This document shows, in pieces, positions 51,012-60,275 of a stretch of DNA of 64,000 nt; position 1 is the stretch's first letter, and every line of letters starts with the position of its first letter. The notes below the pieces were generated by a model, which was not told the origin of the DNA, searched no databases, and worked only from the letters and a program-made list of their open reading frames with translations. Made by a program: the position numbers and the translations under genes. The stretch comes from Pseudothermotoga elfii DSM 9442 = NBRC 107921 (lineage in GTDB: Bacteria > Thermotogota > Thermotogae > Thermotogales > DSM-5069): contig NC_022792.1 in NCBI RefSeq assembly GCF_000504085.1, positions 868,001 to 932,000 of the forward strand. The letters are read 5' to 3'.

Positions 51012-51866
51012 TTAATTATTGCTCCAAATATTACTACTTAATAAAGCCAGTTGCAGGCGATATGGCTTATGATTACTGAACTCAGTGAATTGATTTTTTG
51101 AAATGATAATTTTGATTTCTTGAATATATTCATGACGCTTTTGAGAGTAATACAATAAACCTTCCTCCACTGGTTTGTTGATTTTTCCAGCTCGTATATC
51201 TCTGAATTCTTTGTAAAAGGAGGAAACATTGAGATTATATACATAACTTCTAACTGAATCTATGAGACTTTCAAATTTCCTTACTTCATAAATTTCACCC
51301 TCAGGCCTGTCACTTGGAATTATGCCTGTGCCAGGTTTAAAAGTCCATTCTCCAAAAATATTGTTGGCTTCTATAGCAAATCTTGAAGTTCCCCATGCCG
51401 ACTCTATAGCTGCCTGTGCCAGTGCAATTTCTACTGGCACTGGCAGGACTTTTTCAAGAAGTTCCTGCTTATTTTTAGCACGATACTTTTTTAGATAGTA
51501 TGAGAGCTCATCAGCAGACGACATACTCAGTATTTTATCTCTTTCTTCCGTAATTTCCTCATTTACCTTCAATATTATAGGTAGCATTATTTTGACAAAT
51601 AACTCTTTTTTCTGGTTGATGCTTTCAATTTTGTCCATATCTTTTGGCAAACATTTTAGTATAACCAGTGGTACTTTTTTTGTCGATAAATCGTAATTTA
51701 TTGAGTTAAAAAAGCTTTGCAAATCTTTATAACTTTCAAACTGCATCTCTGCAACTCCTGACGAATAAAACTCCTCCTGCTCTAAAACTCCAAATGAATT
51801 GACAGTTATCCTCGGTGAAGCAGCAAAAATACATAAAAATCCCATGAGTGCCACTATTTTTCTCAT
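51012..51866 (-). CDS. Secreted Bax-like glucosaminidase-domain protein
   Basis: 284 residues with a signal peptide (MRKIVALMGFLCIFAAS). The domain VEIALAQAAIESAWGTSRFAIEANNIFGEWTF is the glucosaminidase/Bax signature, with the Glu in AAIESAWG at the usual catalytic position, followed by FESLIDSVRSYVYNLN and YSQKRHEYIQEIKIII. It probably cleaves or binds peptidoglycan at the cell surface. It is followed upstream by a polysaccharide deacetylase on the same strand (19-base gap), so the pair may be co-transcribed. Confidence 0.85.
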   Translation of the reverse strand: MRKIVALMGFLCIFAASPRITVNSFGVLEQEEFYSSGVAEMQFESYKDLQSFFNSINYDLSTKKVPLVILKCLPKDMDKIESINQKKELFVKIMLPIILKVNEEITEERDKILSMSSADELSYYLKKYRAKNKQELLEKVLPVPVEIALAQAAIESAWGTSRFAIEANNIFGEWTFKPGTGIIPSDRPEGEIYEVRKFESLIDSVRSYVYNLNVSSFYKEFRDIRAGKINKPVEEGLLYYSQKRHEYIQEIKIIISKNQFTEFSNHKPYRLQLALLSSNIWSNN

Positions 51867-51885
51867 CTACTCACCTCTGAAATCG

Positions 51886-52896
51886 CTAATCTCCTTTGAC
51901 ATTGAACAAAAGCCAGTATTTGACATATTCTTTCTTTCCATCGCGCGCGCTTATCATCAAGCGATTGTATCGTTTTCTCAATTCCACTGGATCTGTTGTT
52001 ACAATATTTTGAATAATCAGACTGTCCACTATTCCTTTTTCAGAAACATACACACTTATGTCTCTAATTTGCTTGGGAATAATGATGGTTCCTTTCACAG
52101 TCAAGGTATTGTTTTCTATTTTAAAAGGTATTTCTTCGGTCAAAAGTGCTTCACGATTCAGGATATATCGCAGGTGACTTTCACTCGCCCAGTCTTCAAG
52201 CAAAGGTTCTCTTGGTATTTCGAAAGCTCCATAAGATGAAATATAAGGTCCCGGGTTTTGAGAAAACGCAAGTTTCACACCCTCGTTCCTCAAAACATCA
52301 ATCATTTCAGGTATGTAATACCCATATGGATAAGCGTAATAACGCATTTCTTTGCCGGTGTTATTCAGAAAGACCTGCTGGGCTTTTTCGAAATCCTGCT
52401 TGAAATAATCAAGCATTTCTTTCAAGGTCATTTTTGTTAAAAGCGCTGGAAAATCTGTATGTGTGTACGAATGATTTGCAAACTCAACGCCATCTTTAAG
52501 CATCTCTTTTATCATTTCCCATGTTAGGTAATCTGGATAACCGATTGCTCCAACCTGAATAAAAACAGTAAATGGCACTTCGTGTTTTTTGAAAATTTTA
52601 TATGCATAATCATAGACTGAACGATATCCGTCGTCAACTGTGAATACTACCGCGTCACTTTTCGGATGTTTTTCTCCATAAACGTATTCTTCGAGATCTT
52701 TCATATTCCAGATTTCCAGTCCCATGTCTTTTATAATTTTGATGTGGTTTTCCAGTTCATATGTCCAGGTATTTGTAGATGGATATCTGGTATCATCAAA
52801 TCTGTGGTACAGAAAGACCACTACTTTGCTGTATGCACATGTTGCCAGAACTGTTAGAGCCGCTATTACGAACATCGCAATTTTTTTCTGTTTCAC
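51886..52896 (-). CDS. Secreted polysaccharide deacetylase (NodB/CE4 family)
   Basis: 336 residues with an N-terminal signal (IAMFVIAALTVLATCAYS). The NodB domain covers about residues 60-230: VVFTVDDGYRSVYDYAYKIFKKHEVPFTVF contains the catalytic Asp-Asp motif, and FANHSYTHTDFPALL the metal-binding HxxxH. A C-terminal domain of about 100 residues is unrecognised. It likely removes acetyl groups from cell-wall or secreted polysaccharide. Divergent from the secreted protein at 52956 across about 60 bases. Confidence 0.9.
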   Translation of the reverse strand: MKQKKIAMFVIAALTVLATCAYSKVVVFLYHRFDDTRYPSTNTWTYELENHIKIIKDMGLEIWNMKDLEEYVYGEKHPKSDAVVFTVDDGYRSVYDYAYKIFKKHEVPFTVFIQVGAIGYPDYLTWEMIKEMLKDGVEFANHSYTHTDFPALLTKMTLKEMLDYFKQDFEKAQQVFLNNTGKEMRYYAYPYGYYIPEMIDVLRNEGVKLAFSQNPGPYISSYGAFEIPREPLLEDWASESHLRYILNREALLTEEIPFKIENNTLTVKGTIIIPKQIRDISVYVSEKGIVDSLIIQNIVTTDPVELRKRYNRLMISARDGKKEYVKYWLLFNVKGD

Positions 52897-52955
52897 GTTA
52901 AATATTATACAGGATCGATCAAACTATTTATAATCAGTTTATGGGTGGTGAAAAG

Positions 52956-53864
52956 GTGAGATGTCTGGTGATTTTTTACCTGTTATTTGTGCTTTCTTTA
53001 TTCAGTCAAACACTTTATTTTTCACCAAAAGGTGATCTCGCCTTAACAGTTTATGACCCTTTTGTTGTAATGGAAGTTACGAACATCAATGAGATAGGCC
53101 TTTTCAGAATTCCAGAAAGTAGTTGCACCTTGCAAGTTCTGTCTGTTCAATTATCAAAGCCAGGTGATCTAAGAGATCTTGTCGAGTTAATCAAAATACC
53201 TTCAGCAAGTGAAAGTTCCATTGGTCTTTTTAAGCTCGACGATTTAGATATCTTTGTCAGAAAAATCTCCATTATCACTCCACAAATCTCAACCGCAGGC
53301 CTTCAGGTTATTTTCACCAGAGAGCGACGTGTTTATATAATGACCTATTATGCGAGTGAAAAAGAATTTTTTGAACATATAGTACCTGCCTTGTTGACAA
53401 TGACAAGTATCAAAACAAATTCTTTAAAGCAGCGATACGTTAACAATGAATATGGATATTCTATTTATCTTGCAGAACCATTCAAAATTGTGAGAACCAC
53501 CATAGGAGAGATAGGTTCTTTTCTTGCCGTAAAAGAAAAACGGGTTGGATACATACAGATAACAAAAGAGCAGCCAGGTAGATCTGTGAATTTGCTTGAA
53601 TATGCAGAGTTGGTTCAACAAAACTCTCTTGAAAATCTTGCGGGTTACAACCTTCTTGCAAGTGGCGTAAATCTTGTAGAAGGCTTTGATTTTTTCTGGA
53701 GACTTTTTCAGTTTGATTCAAAGGGAAGTTTTTATCGATGCCTTCAGGTTTATACGAATTACGGACAATTTTTTTACACTCTAACTTATATGGCAGAGGC
53801 AGATGATTTTGATCAATTTATTGTACCTGCTGTACGCACCGTGTTTTCCTTTAAACCAAAGTGA
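52956..53864 (+). CDS. Secreted protein of unknown function
   Basis: I do not recognise this 302-residue protein. A signal peptide (CLVIFYLLFVLSLFSQ) is followed by what looks like two similar halves, each with a Tyr/Phe-rich strand near its end (RVYIMTYYASEKEFFEHIVPALLTM and QFFYTLTYMAEADDFDQFIVPAVRTV). This suggests an internal duplication of an alpha/beta domain of about 130 residues. GTG 52956 follows GGTGGTGAAAA and is preferred over ATG 52941. It precedes a PqaA-like hydrolase by 45 bases. Confidence 0.68.
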   Translation: MRCLVIFYLLFVLSLFSQTLYFSPKGDLALTVYDPFVVMEVTNINEIGLFRIPESSCTLQVLSVQLSKPGDLRDLVELIKIPSASESSIGLFKLDDLDIFVRKISIITPQISTAGLQVIFTRERRVYIMTYYASEKEFFEHIVPALLTMTSIKTNSLKQRYVNNEYGYSIYLAEPFKIVRTTIGEIGSFLAVKEKRVGYIQITKEQPGRSVNLLEYAELVQQNSLENLAGYNLLASGVNLVEGFDFFWRLFQFDSKGSFYRCLQVYTNYGQFFYTLTYMAEADDFDQFIVPAVRTVFSFKPK

Positions 53865-53909
53865 TTAAACATTTTCCGTTGTGAGATAATAAAACAGGGA
53901 GGTGATAAC

Positions 53910-55142
53910 ATGAAAAAAACATTGGTGTTTTTCCTTCTAACAGTTTCTGTGATTATTCATTCTCAGAATCTGGCTGATTACGTTTTAACACATAAAAATA
54001 TTGATTACAAAATAGTGTCTCAAAAAATAACAGAAACGGGTGTTGAATTTACCCATATTGTCTTTGAAAGCCAAACTTGGCAGGGTATAAAGTGGTTTCA
54101 TGATTTACTGATTGTCCGACCAGCACAGCTCCAATTTTCCAATGTAGCAATTCTCATGATAACAGGAGATTTCGATCCGTCGAAATCGAAAGAAATTGAA
54201 GATTATTTATGGATAGCGGAGAAATTTCAGGCTTTGTTTGTTGTTCTTGGAGATGTGCCAAATCAGCCAATTTATGGACTAAGAGAGGACGATTTAATAG
54301 CTTACACCTTTGTTCAATATTCGAAGATTAAAGATGCAAGCCTTCCATTGTTATTCCCGATGACTGCTTCTGCTGTGTCGGCAATGGATTTAATTCAACA
54401 GCTATTTCACATTGAAAAATTTTTCGTTACGGGTGCTTCCAAGCGAGGGTGGACTACATGGCTCACTGCTGCTGTTGACAAAAGAGTATTTGCCATTGCA
54501 CCAATTGTTTTTGACAATCTGAATTTTCAAAAGCAGCTTCAAAAACAGTTAGAGATGTATGGGCAATATAGTGCAAGCATAAATCCCTATGTCAAAAGAG
54601 GCGTTCCAGATATGGTCAATACACAGCATGGCCAAGAACTTTTGAAAATGGTTGACCCATATTTTTACATAGAAAAGCTTGACATGCCAAAGTATATAAT
54701 AAATGCTACAAACGATGAATACTGGACCATTTACTCAGCCAATCTTTACTTTTTTGATCTTATTGGAAAGAATTATTTATTGTATGTTCCAAATAATTCT
54801 CATGGGATAAAGAACATACCTTATGTTGTCGATAATGCTTCTTCATTCTTCAAGCTTGCTTTGAGTGATAAATTACCGGAGTTCGCTTTTGAGTTAGAAG
54901 GGGATACGATATTAATAAAAGAGAGCGAGTTTATTAAGGAAGTATATTTGCACAGAGCGATATCTGATACGACAGATTTCAGAAAATCTCTTTGGTTGAG
55001 ATTACCTGTTTTACCATCGAATGGTTGTTATTCTATCAATGTTGAACCACCTGAATTCAGACATGTTGCTTACTATGCTGAAGCTGTTTTCGAGATAGAG
55101 GAACTCAGAGTGAGTTTTTGTACACCAGCGCTTTATAAATGA
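53910..55142 (+). CDS. Secreted alpha/beta hydrolase, PhoPQ-activated pathogenicity-related (PqaA) family
   Basis: 410 residues with signal peptide MKKTLVFFLLTVSVIIHSQ. VTGASKRGWTTWLTAAVD is the nucleophile elbow (GxSxxGW) with Ser in the PqaA form, and PKYIINATNDEYWT and VPNNSHGIKN supply the likely acid Asp and the His. The N-terminal HWFHDLLIVRP-like region and LADYVLTHKN are also as in this family. Substrate unknown. ATG 53910 follows GGGAGGTGAT. It overlaps the start region of the racemase gene. Confidence 0.82.
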   Translation: MKKTLVFFLLTVSVIIHSQNLADYVLTHKNIDYKIVSQKITETGVEFTHIVFESQTWQGIKWFHDLLIVRPAQLQFSNVAILMITGDFDPSKSKEIEDYLWIAEKFQALFVVLGDVPNQPIYGLREDDLIAYTFVQYSKIKDASLPLLFPMTASAVSAMDLIQQLFHIEKFFVTGASKRGWTTWLTAAVDKRVFAIAPIVFDNLNFQKQLQKQLEMYGQYSASINPYVKRGVPDMVNTQHGQELLKMVDPYFYIEKLDMPKYIINATNDEYWTIYSANLYFFDLIGKNYLLYVPNNSHGIKNIPYVVDNASSFFKLALSDKLPEFAFELEGDTILIKESEFIKEVYLHRAISDTTDFRKSLWLRLPVLPSNGCYSINVEPPEFRHVAYYAEAVFEIEELRVSFCTPALYK

Positions 55143-55153
55143 GAGGGTTTAAA

Positions 55154-55831
55154 ATGAAGATTGCTGGAATAGTTGGTGGAATGGGCTCATTAGCGACCGT
55201 CGATTTTCTCAAAAAAGTTGTGAAGCACACTAAAGCAGAAAAAGATCAGGATCACATAAGGATGATAGTAGACTTTAACACATCCATTCCCGACAGAACT
55301 GCTGCAATTTTAGATGACGGGGAAGATCCGACCTTGTATCTTGTTGAGTCAGTAAAAATGCTTGAGTGTGAAAAGGCTGATTTTGCTGTATTTATCTGTA
55401 ATACTGCATATGCCTTTTTAGACAGGGTTCAAAAACAGGTAAACATACCCGTATTGAATTTGCCAGAGATGACTTTGAGAAAACTCAAATCAAAAGGAAT
55501 CGAGGAAATATGGCTTACAGGAACGAGAGGTCTTTTGAACAGTAGGGTCTATCAAAGAGAAGCTGAGAAGATAGGATTAACATTGAAAATTCCTGAGGAA
55601 CGATTACAGGAATCTTTGATGCAGATTATATATACTGTGAAAGCTGGTCAAATCAAAAAAGCTTCGCTGATATGGTTTTCTGACGTAGAGCCATATTTAG
55701 ATGGGCATGTTTTGCTCGGATGCACCGAGCTTCCAGTTGTTGCAAAAAGCAAAAGATTGCACTTAATAGATGTGAACGATGAATGGGCAAAAATTGTGAT
55801 AGAGATCTGTGGAGCAGAGGTGAATAGATAG
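55154..55831 (+). CDS. Aspartate/glutamate racemase family protein
   Basis: A PLP-independent amino acid racemase of 225 residues. The two catalytic Cys are in VFICNTAYAFLDRV and VLLGCTELPVV, and the N-terminus IAGIVGGMGSLATVDFLKKVV is typical of the aspartate racemase branch. ATG 55154 follows GAGAGGGT and is preferred over ATG 55139. It could make D-aspartate, D-glutamate or another D-amino acid for the envelope. It is followed after 10 bases by an RND pump gene. Confidence 0.9.
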   Translation: MKIAGIVGGMGSLATVDFLKKVVKHTKAEKDQDHIRMIVDFNTSIPDRTAAILDDGEDPTLYLVESVKMLECEKADFAVFICNTAYAFLDRVQKQVNIPVLNLPEMTLRKLKSKGIEEIWLTGTRGLLNSRVYQREAEKIGLTLKIPEERLQESLMQIIYTVKAGQIKKASLIWFSDVEPYLDGHVLLGCTELPVVAKSKRLHLIDVNDEWAKIVIEICGAEVNR

Positions 55832-55841
55832 GGGTGAACAA

Positions 55842-58800
55842 ATGAATATAGCAGGTCAATCAGCAAAGAGACCCATAGCTATTTTCATGCTCCTGTTTGC
55901 TATTGTTGTTTTTGGCATAATAGCTCTTCAAAAACTGCATTTAGAACTTTTGCCTCAAATGGAATATCCTTATGCTGCTGTTTTTGCCACGTATATGGGT
56001 GCAAGCAGTGAGGAGGTAGAGCAACTTGTTACGAATCCACTTGAGGAAATAATCGCAACCGTTCCCGGAGTCAAAAACTTCACATCTGTTTCTCAATCAG
56101 GTTTATCTTTGATTATCATTGAATATAATTGGGGCGTTGATGTTTTGTCTGCCTCATCAAGGCTTGAGAGATATCTGAATATTTCTCAATTGAACCTTCC
56201 GGAACAGGTTAAACCGATTGTGGTCGAATTTGATCCTTCCTTGCTTCCCGTTTTCGTTTTTTCAACATCTCAAGATCCAGCGCATTTTTTGGACGAGATA
56301 AAGCGGCTGCCAGATGTTGCCAGTGTCGAAAATTTATCAAAAACTGAAAAATTCGTTAGTATCAGAATTGATCCGGAAAAAGCGAGATCCTTCCAGGTTG
56401 ATCTTTCTCTAATTGAATATTTTCTATCGGGAAATGTGGTTTATCCCATGGGCCAGGTTGAAGATGAAACTGGAAATGTGTATTCCCTTGTTGTTGATGG
56501 GAGATTTAATGGCCTGGATGAATTAAAGGATACAATTGTTGGGTTCAGAGGGTTGAGTTATCAATCATTGATGAGAGGGCAGCTTCCAAAATTGCTTGTT
56601 CCTGTAAGACTGAAACAGATTGCTGACGTGGAAATAGCCAATGAGCCGAAAAGAGGGCTGGTGCGGGTTGATGGAAATGAAGCAACAGTCGTATCAATAA
56701 GAAAACGCTCAGGGGCGAATACTGTCAATGTAGTGAGGCAGGTTAAAAGATTACTGGATGATCTTGAAGTAGACTATGTTCCCCTGATTGATCAATCTTT
56801 TTATACTGAAAAATCTGTTCAAAATCTGGTGAAAAATTTGATACTTGGATTACTTGGAGCTTCGATTGTCGTAGCTCTTTTTGTGAGAGATTTTTTCAGT
56901 ACCACAATAGTAGCTCTGAGTATTCCAATATCACTTTTAATCGCTGTAGTTTTGATGTATTTTTTTGGTATCAATCTTGACTTAATCACGCTTGGCGGTC
57001 TTGCTATGGCTGTTGGCATGCTTGTCGATAATGCAATCGTTGTTTTTGAAAACATATACAGGCATAAATCTGAAGGTAGCACCTATGACATAGCAGCAAT
57101 CGATGGGACAAAAGAGGTTTTTGGTGCCATTTTTGCTTCAACAGCTACAACTGTTGTAGTATTTGCTCCACTTGTTTTCACAGAAAGTTTTGCATCGACT
57201 CTGTTTAAGTACTTTGCATCAACATTTGCACTGTCACTTGCAGCCTCATTAGTTGTTGCAGGCATCCTCATTCCGGCTGGGTCAAGATGGATCAGAGCCA
57301 GGGAGTCGAAAACCTTTCTCAATATACGGTCAAAATATCAAGTTATTTTGACAAAGATTTTGGAGAGAAAAGCGCTGATTATACCAATCGTTTTTGCCCT
57401 GATTGTTCTGTCTGTTTTCTACGTATTTCATAGGCCAAAAAACTTTTTGCCCGATTTTGCTACCAACACTTTAACAATAACAGCAAAGGCCGAGAATCAA
57501 TCAGATTATCGAAAAACTTACGAATTAACGAAGCAGATAGAAGATTTTGTATTAAGCAGAAAAAACTATTATGGAATCAAGACAATTTATTCTGAAGTGG
57601 GTGCCACGAGCGAACTTTCCCGGATAATTACAGAAAGTGGCGAAAATCAAGCAACGATATACATCTGGTTCGATGGTACTAGATCAGAATACTTGAGAAA
57701 CAAAGAGATGTTTTTGAGAGACCTTAAGAAAACATCGTTCGAGGGCTTAGAGGTTAGGGTAGTCCAGGATGAGTATCTAAATATGATTTTTGGTTATCCA
57801 GTGACAGTTGAGCTGACAGGAGAAGATATTGATGAATTGATGAAAGTGGCTTTTTCTTTGAAAGAGATTTTCTCGGAAAAGGACCTCGGAGAAGTCTCCA
57901 TTAGAGGTCAGGCAAACGTGGAATCTTTATTACTGAAAATAGATAGATCGAAGGCTGTTTTTTCCGGATTATTGCCAGCCCAGATTTTCATGGATCTTCA
58001 ATATTACACAATGGGAAAAAATTTTAATACTCTCAGAACAAATGAGGGAATTTTGCCAGTTCGTTTAAATATTTCAGACATCCAGCAACTTCATGACATC
58101 GATGAAATTCAGATAAAAAATTTGAGAGATCAGAATCTCCCTTTGAGATTGCTCGGCGAACTCTCTAAAAGAACAACTTATGAATCTATCTCGCACAAAA
58201 ACGGGCAGAGAGTGGTTTATGTTGATATAGCTGATACGCGATATTCAATTTCGCAACTTTCGAGTCTTGTGGAGAATGTACTGAAAGATCTTCAGCTCAA
58301 GGACGTGCATTATTCTCTTGGCGGTCAAAAATCATCTCTGGATATATTTCTGAATGAATTTAAAGTGATAATGCTGGTGGCAATAATACTCGTCTACATG
58401 CTTTTGAGTGCGCAATTTGAGTCTTTACTATCTCCGTTCGTAATCTTCACAACTGTGCCTGTTTCTGTTATCGCACTTGCGTTAGTAATGATTGTTTTTG
58501 ATTATGATTTGAATCTCTCTGTGATGATAGGAACTTTAACGCTTGCCGGTGTTGTTGTGAATAATGCAATAGTTATGGTAACATTCCTGCATCAGAAAAT
58601 AACCACGGGCAACTATAAACAGATTAGATGTGTGATAGTTGAATCAGCCTCTCTTAGACTTCGTCCTATATTAATGACAACACTGACTACAGTTATTGCT
58701 CTAATTCCTGTTGCTATAAGCAATGCTGAAGGTTCTGAATTTGAATCTCCAATTGCCTGGACCATTATTTTTGGCTTACTTATAACGACTATGTTTACGC

Positions 58801-58859
58801 TTCTCGTTTTGCCCGCGATCGCTGAAATCTTCGAAAAGCGTAGATTTCGTCCACATTGA
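55842..58859 (+). CDS. RND-family efflux pump (AcrB-like)
   Basis: 1005 residues. TM1 at the N-terminus (PIAIFMLLFAIVVFGIIALQKLHLELLPQMEYPYAAVFATYMGASSEEVEQLV) is the typical AcrB opening. Helices 2-6 lie around residues 325-470, with GGLAMAVGMLVDNAIVVFENIYRHKSEG containing the proton-relay Asp. The second half repeats the pattern with TLAGVVVNNAIVMVTFL and RLRPILMTTLTTVIALIPVAI. No membrane-fusion protein or outer-membrane channel gene is adjacent, unlike in Proteobacteria. It is likely an exporter of lipophilic compounds; substrate unknown. Confidence 0.92.
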   Translation: MNIAGQSAKRPIAIFMLLFAIVVFGIIALQKLHLELLPQMEYPYAAVFATYMGASSEEVEQLVTNPLEEIIATVPGVKNFTSVSQSGLSLIIIEYNWGVDVLSASSRLERYLNISQLNLPEQVKPIVVEFDPSLLPVFVFSTSQDPAHFLDEIKRLPDVASVENLSKTEKFVSIRIDPEKARSFQVDLSLIEYFLSGNVVYPMGQVEDETGNVYSLVVDGRFNGLDELKDTIVGFRGLSYQSLMRGQLPKLLVPVRLKQIADVEIANEPKRGLVRVDGNEATVVSIRKRSGANTVNVVRQVKRLLDDLEVDYVPLIDQSFYTEKSVQNLVKNLILGLLGASIVVALFVRDFFSTTIVALSIPISLLIAVVLMYFFGINLDLITLGGLAMAVGMLVDNAIVVFENIYRHKSEGSTYDIAAIDGTKEVFGAIFASTATTVVVFAPLVFTESFASTLFKYFASTFALSLAASLVVAGILIPAGSRWIRARESKTFLNIRSKYQVILTKILERKALIIPIVFALIVLSVFYVFHRPKNFLPDFATNTLTITAKAENQSDYRKTYELTKQIEDFVLSRKNYYGIKTIYSEVGATSELSRIITESGENQATIYIWFDGTRSEYLRNKEMFLRDLKKTSFEGLEVRVVQDEYLNMIFGYPVTVELTGEDIDELMKVAFSLKEIFSEKDLGEVSIRGQANVESLLLKIDRSKAVFSGLLPAQIFMDLQYYTMGKNFNTLRTNEGILPVRLNISDIQQLHDIDEIQIKNLRDQNLPLRLLGELSKRTTYESISHKNGQRVVYVDIADTRYSISQLSSLVENVLKDLQLKDVHYSLGGQKSSLDIFLNEFKVIMLVAIILVYMLLSAQFESLLSPFVIFTTVPVSVIALALVMIVFDYDLNLSVMIGTLTLAGVVVNNAIVMVTFLHQKITTGNYKQIRCVIVESASLRLRPILMTTLTTVIALIPVAISNAEGSEFESPIAWTIIFGLLITTMFTLLVLPAIAEIFEKRRFRPH

Positions 58860-58992
58860 TAATACATTGAAACCACGTTGAGGGTTGTCAGAAAGAGCAA
58901 TGGAAAGATAGAAGAAGCTATCAAAGGTTTTTCATTGAAATGACGAGTTAATTGCCCTTTGATGAATTTATGGACTGTAAATTTGATGTTCA

Positions 58993-59019
58993 TTGACTTT
59001 GACTGGTTTTCAATATAAT
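58993..59019 (+). promoter_or_regulatory. Promoter of malE
   Basis: TTGACT (58993-58998) and a perfect TATAAT (59014-59019) with a 15-base spacer, shorter than ideal. This could make the promoter depend on a regulator. Confidence 0.6.
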
Positions 59020-59033
59020 GGTAACGTTTACGA
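59020..59033 (+). promoter_or_regulatory. LacI-family-like operator candidate at malE
   Basis: GGTAACGTTTACGA resembles the symmetric consensus of LacI-family repressors (TGTAAACGTTTACA) with one half intact and a base missing in the other. It covers the expected transcription start. The match is imperfect and no regulator gene is in the window. Confidence 0.35.
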
Positions 59034-59049
59034 CAGGAGGTGATTGGAA

Positions 59050-60225
59050 ATGAAAAAATTCTTCATTTTTACCCTTCTGCTGATGAGTATTTTTATCTTT
59101 GCACAGACAAAACTTGTGATCTGGTGTTCTGAAAAGCAGGTTGATATTCTGCAGAAACTGGCTGAAGAATTTAAGGCAAAGTATAACGTAGACGTGGAAG
59201 TTCAGTATGTAAACTTTTCGGATATCAAGCCTAAGTTTTTAACAGCCGCTCCAGAAGGTCAGGGTGCAGATATTATAGTTGGCGCACATGATTGGGTTGG
59301 CGAGCTGGTGGTGAACGGCCTGATTGAGCCAATTCCAGTATTTTCAGATTTGAACCAATTTTATGAAACTGGTTTAAATGCATTTTCGTATGGTGGGAAA
59401 CTCTACGGATTGCCTTACTCAATGGAAGCAATTGCTTTGATTTACAACAAAGATTTTGTACCTCAGCCTCCGCAAACGGTTGAAGAAATGATACAGTTTG
59501 CAAAGCAAATCGATACAGAATTTGGTGGGGAAGTGAGAGGTTTTGTAACATCAACGACGGAATTTTACTATGCCGTTCCGTTCATATTCGGCTATGGCGG
59601 GTATGTTTTCAAGCAGACTGATCAAGGATTAAACATCAAAGATATCGGACTTGCAAACGAAGGAGCTGTTAAGGGAGTGACGTTGATAAAAAGATTTGTT
59701 GACGAGGGAATTCTTGATCCAAGTGACAATTACCAGATCATGGATTCTATGTTCAGGGAAGGGAAAGCAGCAATGATAATTAATGGACCGTGGGCCACTA
59801 AGGCTTACAAGGATGCAGGGATTGATTATGGAGTGGCAGTGATTCCAAATGTTGGACCTGACATGGTAGCAAGACCTTTCGTTGGTGTTCAGGGATTTAT
59901 GGTAAATGCCAAGTCAACCAACAAACTCTTGGCAATGGAATTTCTTACTAATTTCATCGCCAAGAGGGACACTATGTACAAACTATATCTGGGTGATCCG
60001 AGATTACCTGCGAGAAAAGATGTTTTAGAACTTGTGAAAGACAATCCCGATGTGGTGGCTTTCACGCAGAGTGCTGCAAATGGTATACCGATGCCAAATG
60101 TGCCTCAGATGGCTTCTGTGTGGGGAGCGATGAATGATGCGTTGAATCTTGTGGTAAATAACAAAGCATCGGTGGAAGATGCTTTAAAGACTGCCGTCGA
60201 GCGAATCAAATCGCAAACGCAATAA
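59050..60225 (+). CDS. malE: Maltose/maltodextrin-binding protein
   Basis: Periplasmic receptor of the MalEFG importer. Signal peptide MKKFFIFTLLLMSIFIFAQ is followed by TKLVIWCSEKQVDILQKLAEEFKAKYNVDVEVQYV. MalE-type blocks are GADIIVGAHDWVGELVVNGLIEPI, YGLPYSMEAIALIYNKDFV, FREGKAAMIINGPWATKAYKDAGIDYGVAVIPNV and PFVGVQGFMVNAKSTNK. ATG 59050 follows AGGAGGTGAT by 6 bases (391 residues). It is separated from malF by a strong hairpin, which would favour higher malE output. Confidence 0.95.
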   Translation: MKKFFIFTLLLMSIFIFAQTKLVIWCSEKQVDILQKLAEEFKAKYNVDVEVQYVNFSDIKPKFLTAAPEGQGADIIVGAHDWVGELVVNGLIEPIPVFSDLNQFYETGLNAFSYGGKLYGLPYSMEAIALIYNKDFVPQPPQTVEEMIQFAKQIDTEFGGEVRGFVTSTTEFYYAVPFIFGYGGYVFKQTDQGLNIKDIGLANEGAVKGVTLIKRFVDEGILDPSDNYQIMDSMFREGKAAMIINGPWATKAYKDAGIDYGVAVIPNVGPDMVARPFVGVQGFMVNAKSTNKLLAMEFLTNFIAKRDTMYKLYLGDPRLPARKDVLELVKDNPDVVAFTQSAANGIPMPNVPQMASVWGAMNDALNLVVNNKASVEDALKTAVERIKSQTQ

Positions 60226-60230
60226 ACTAA

Positions 60231-60250
60231 GCCCGGGCTCACACCCGGGC
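60231..60250 (+). terminator. Intercistronic hairpin between malE and malF
   Basis: GCCCGGG and CCCGGGC pair around a 6-base loop, 5 bases after the malE stop, with no T-run. It is more likely an mRNA-stabilising or partial terminator element that raises malE over malF-malG expression than a full terminator. Confidence 0.75.
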
Positions 60251-60275
60251 ATCTGTGCAAGGAGGAAGAAGATCT

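Larger units (their letters stand above)
58860..59049. other. Intergenic region before malE
   Basis: About 190 bases after the RND gene. No clear intrinsic terminator for the RND gene is visible. The last 60 bases hold the malE promoter, an operator-like repeat and the ribosome binding site AGGAGGTGAT. The first 120 bases contain nothing recognisable. Confidence 0.5.
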
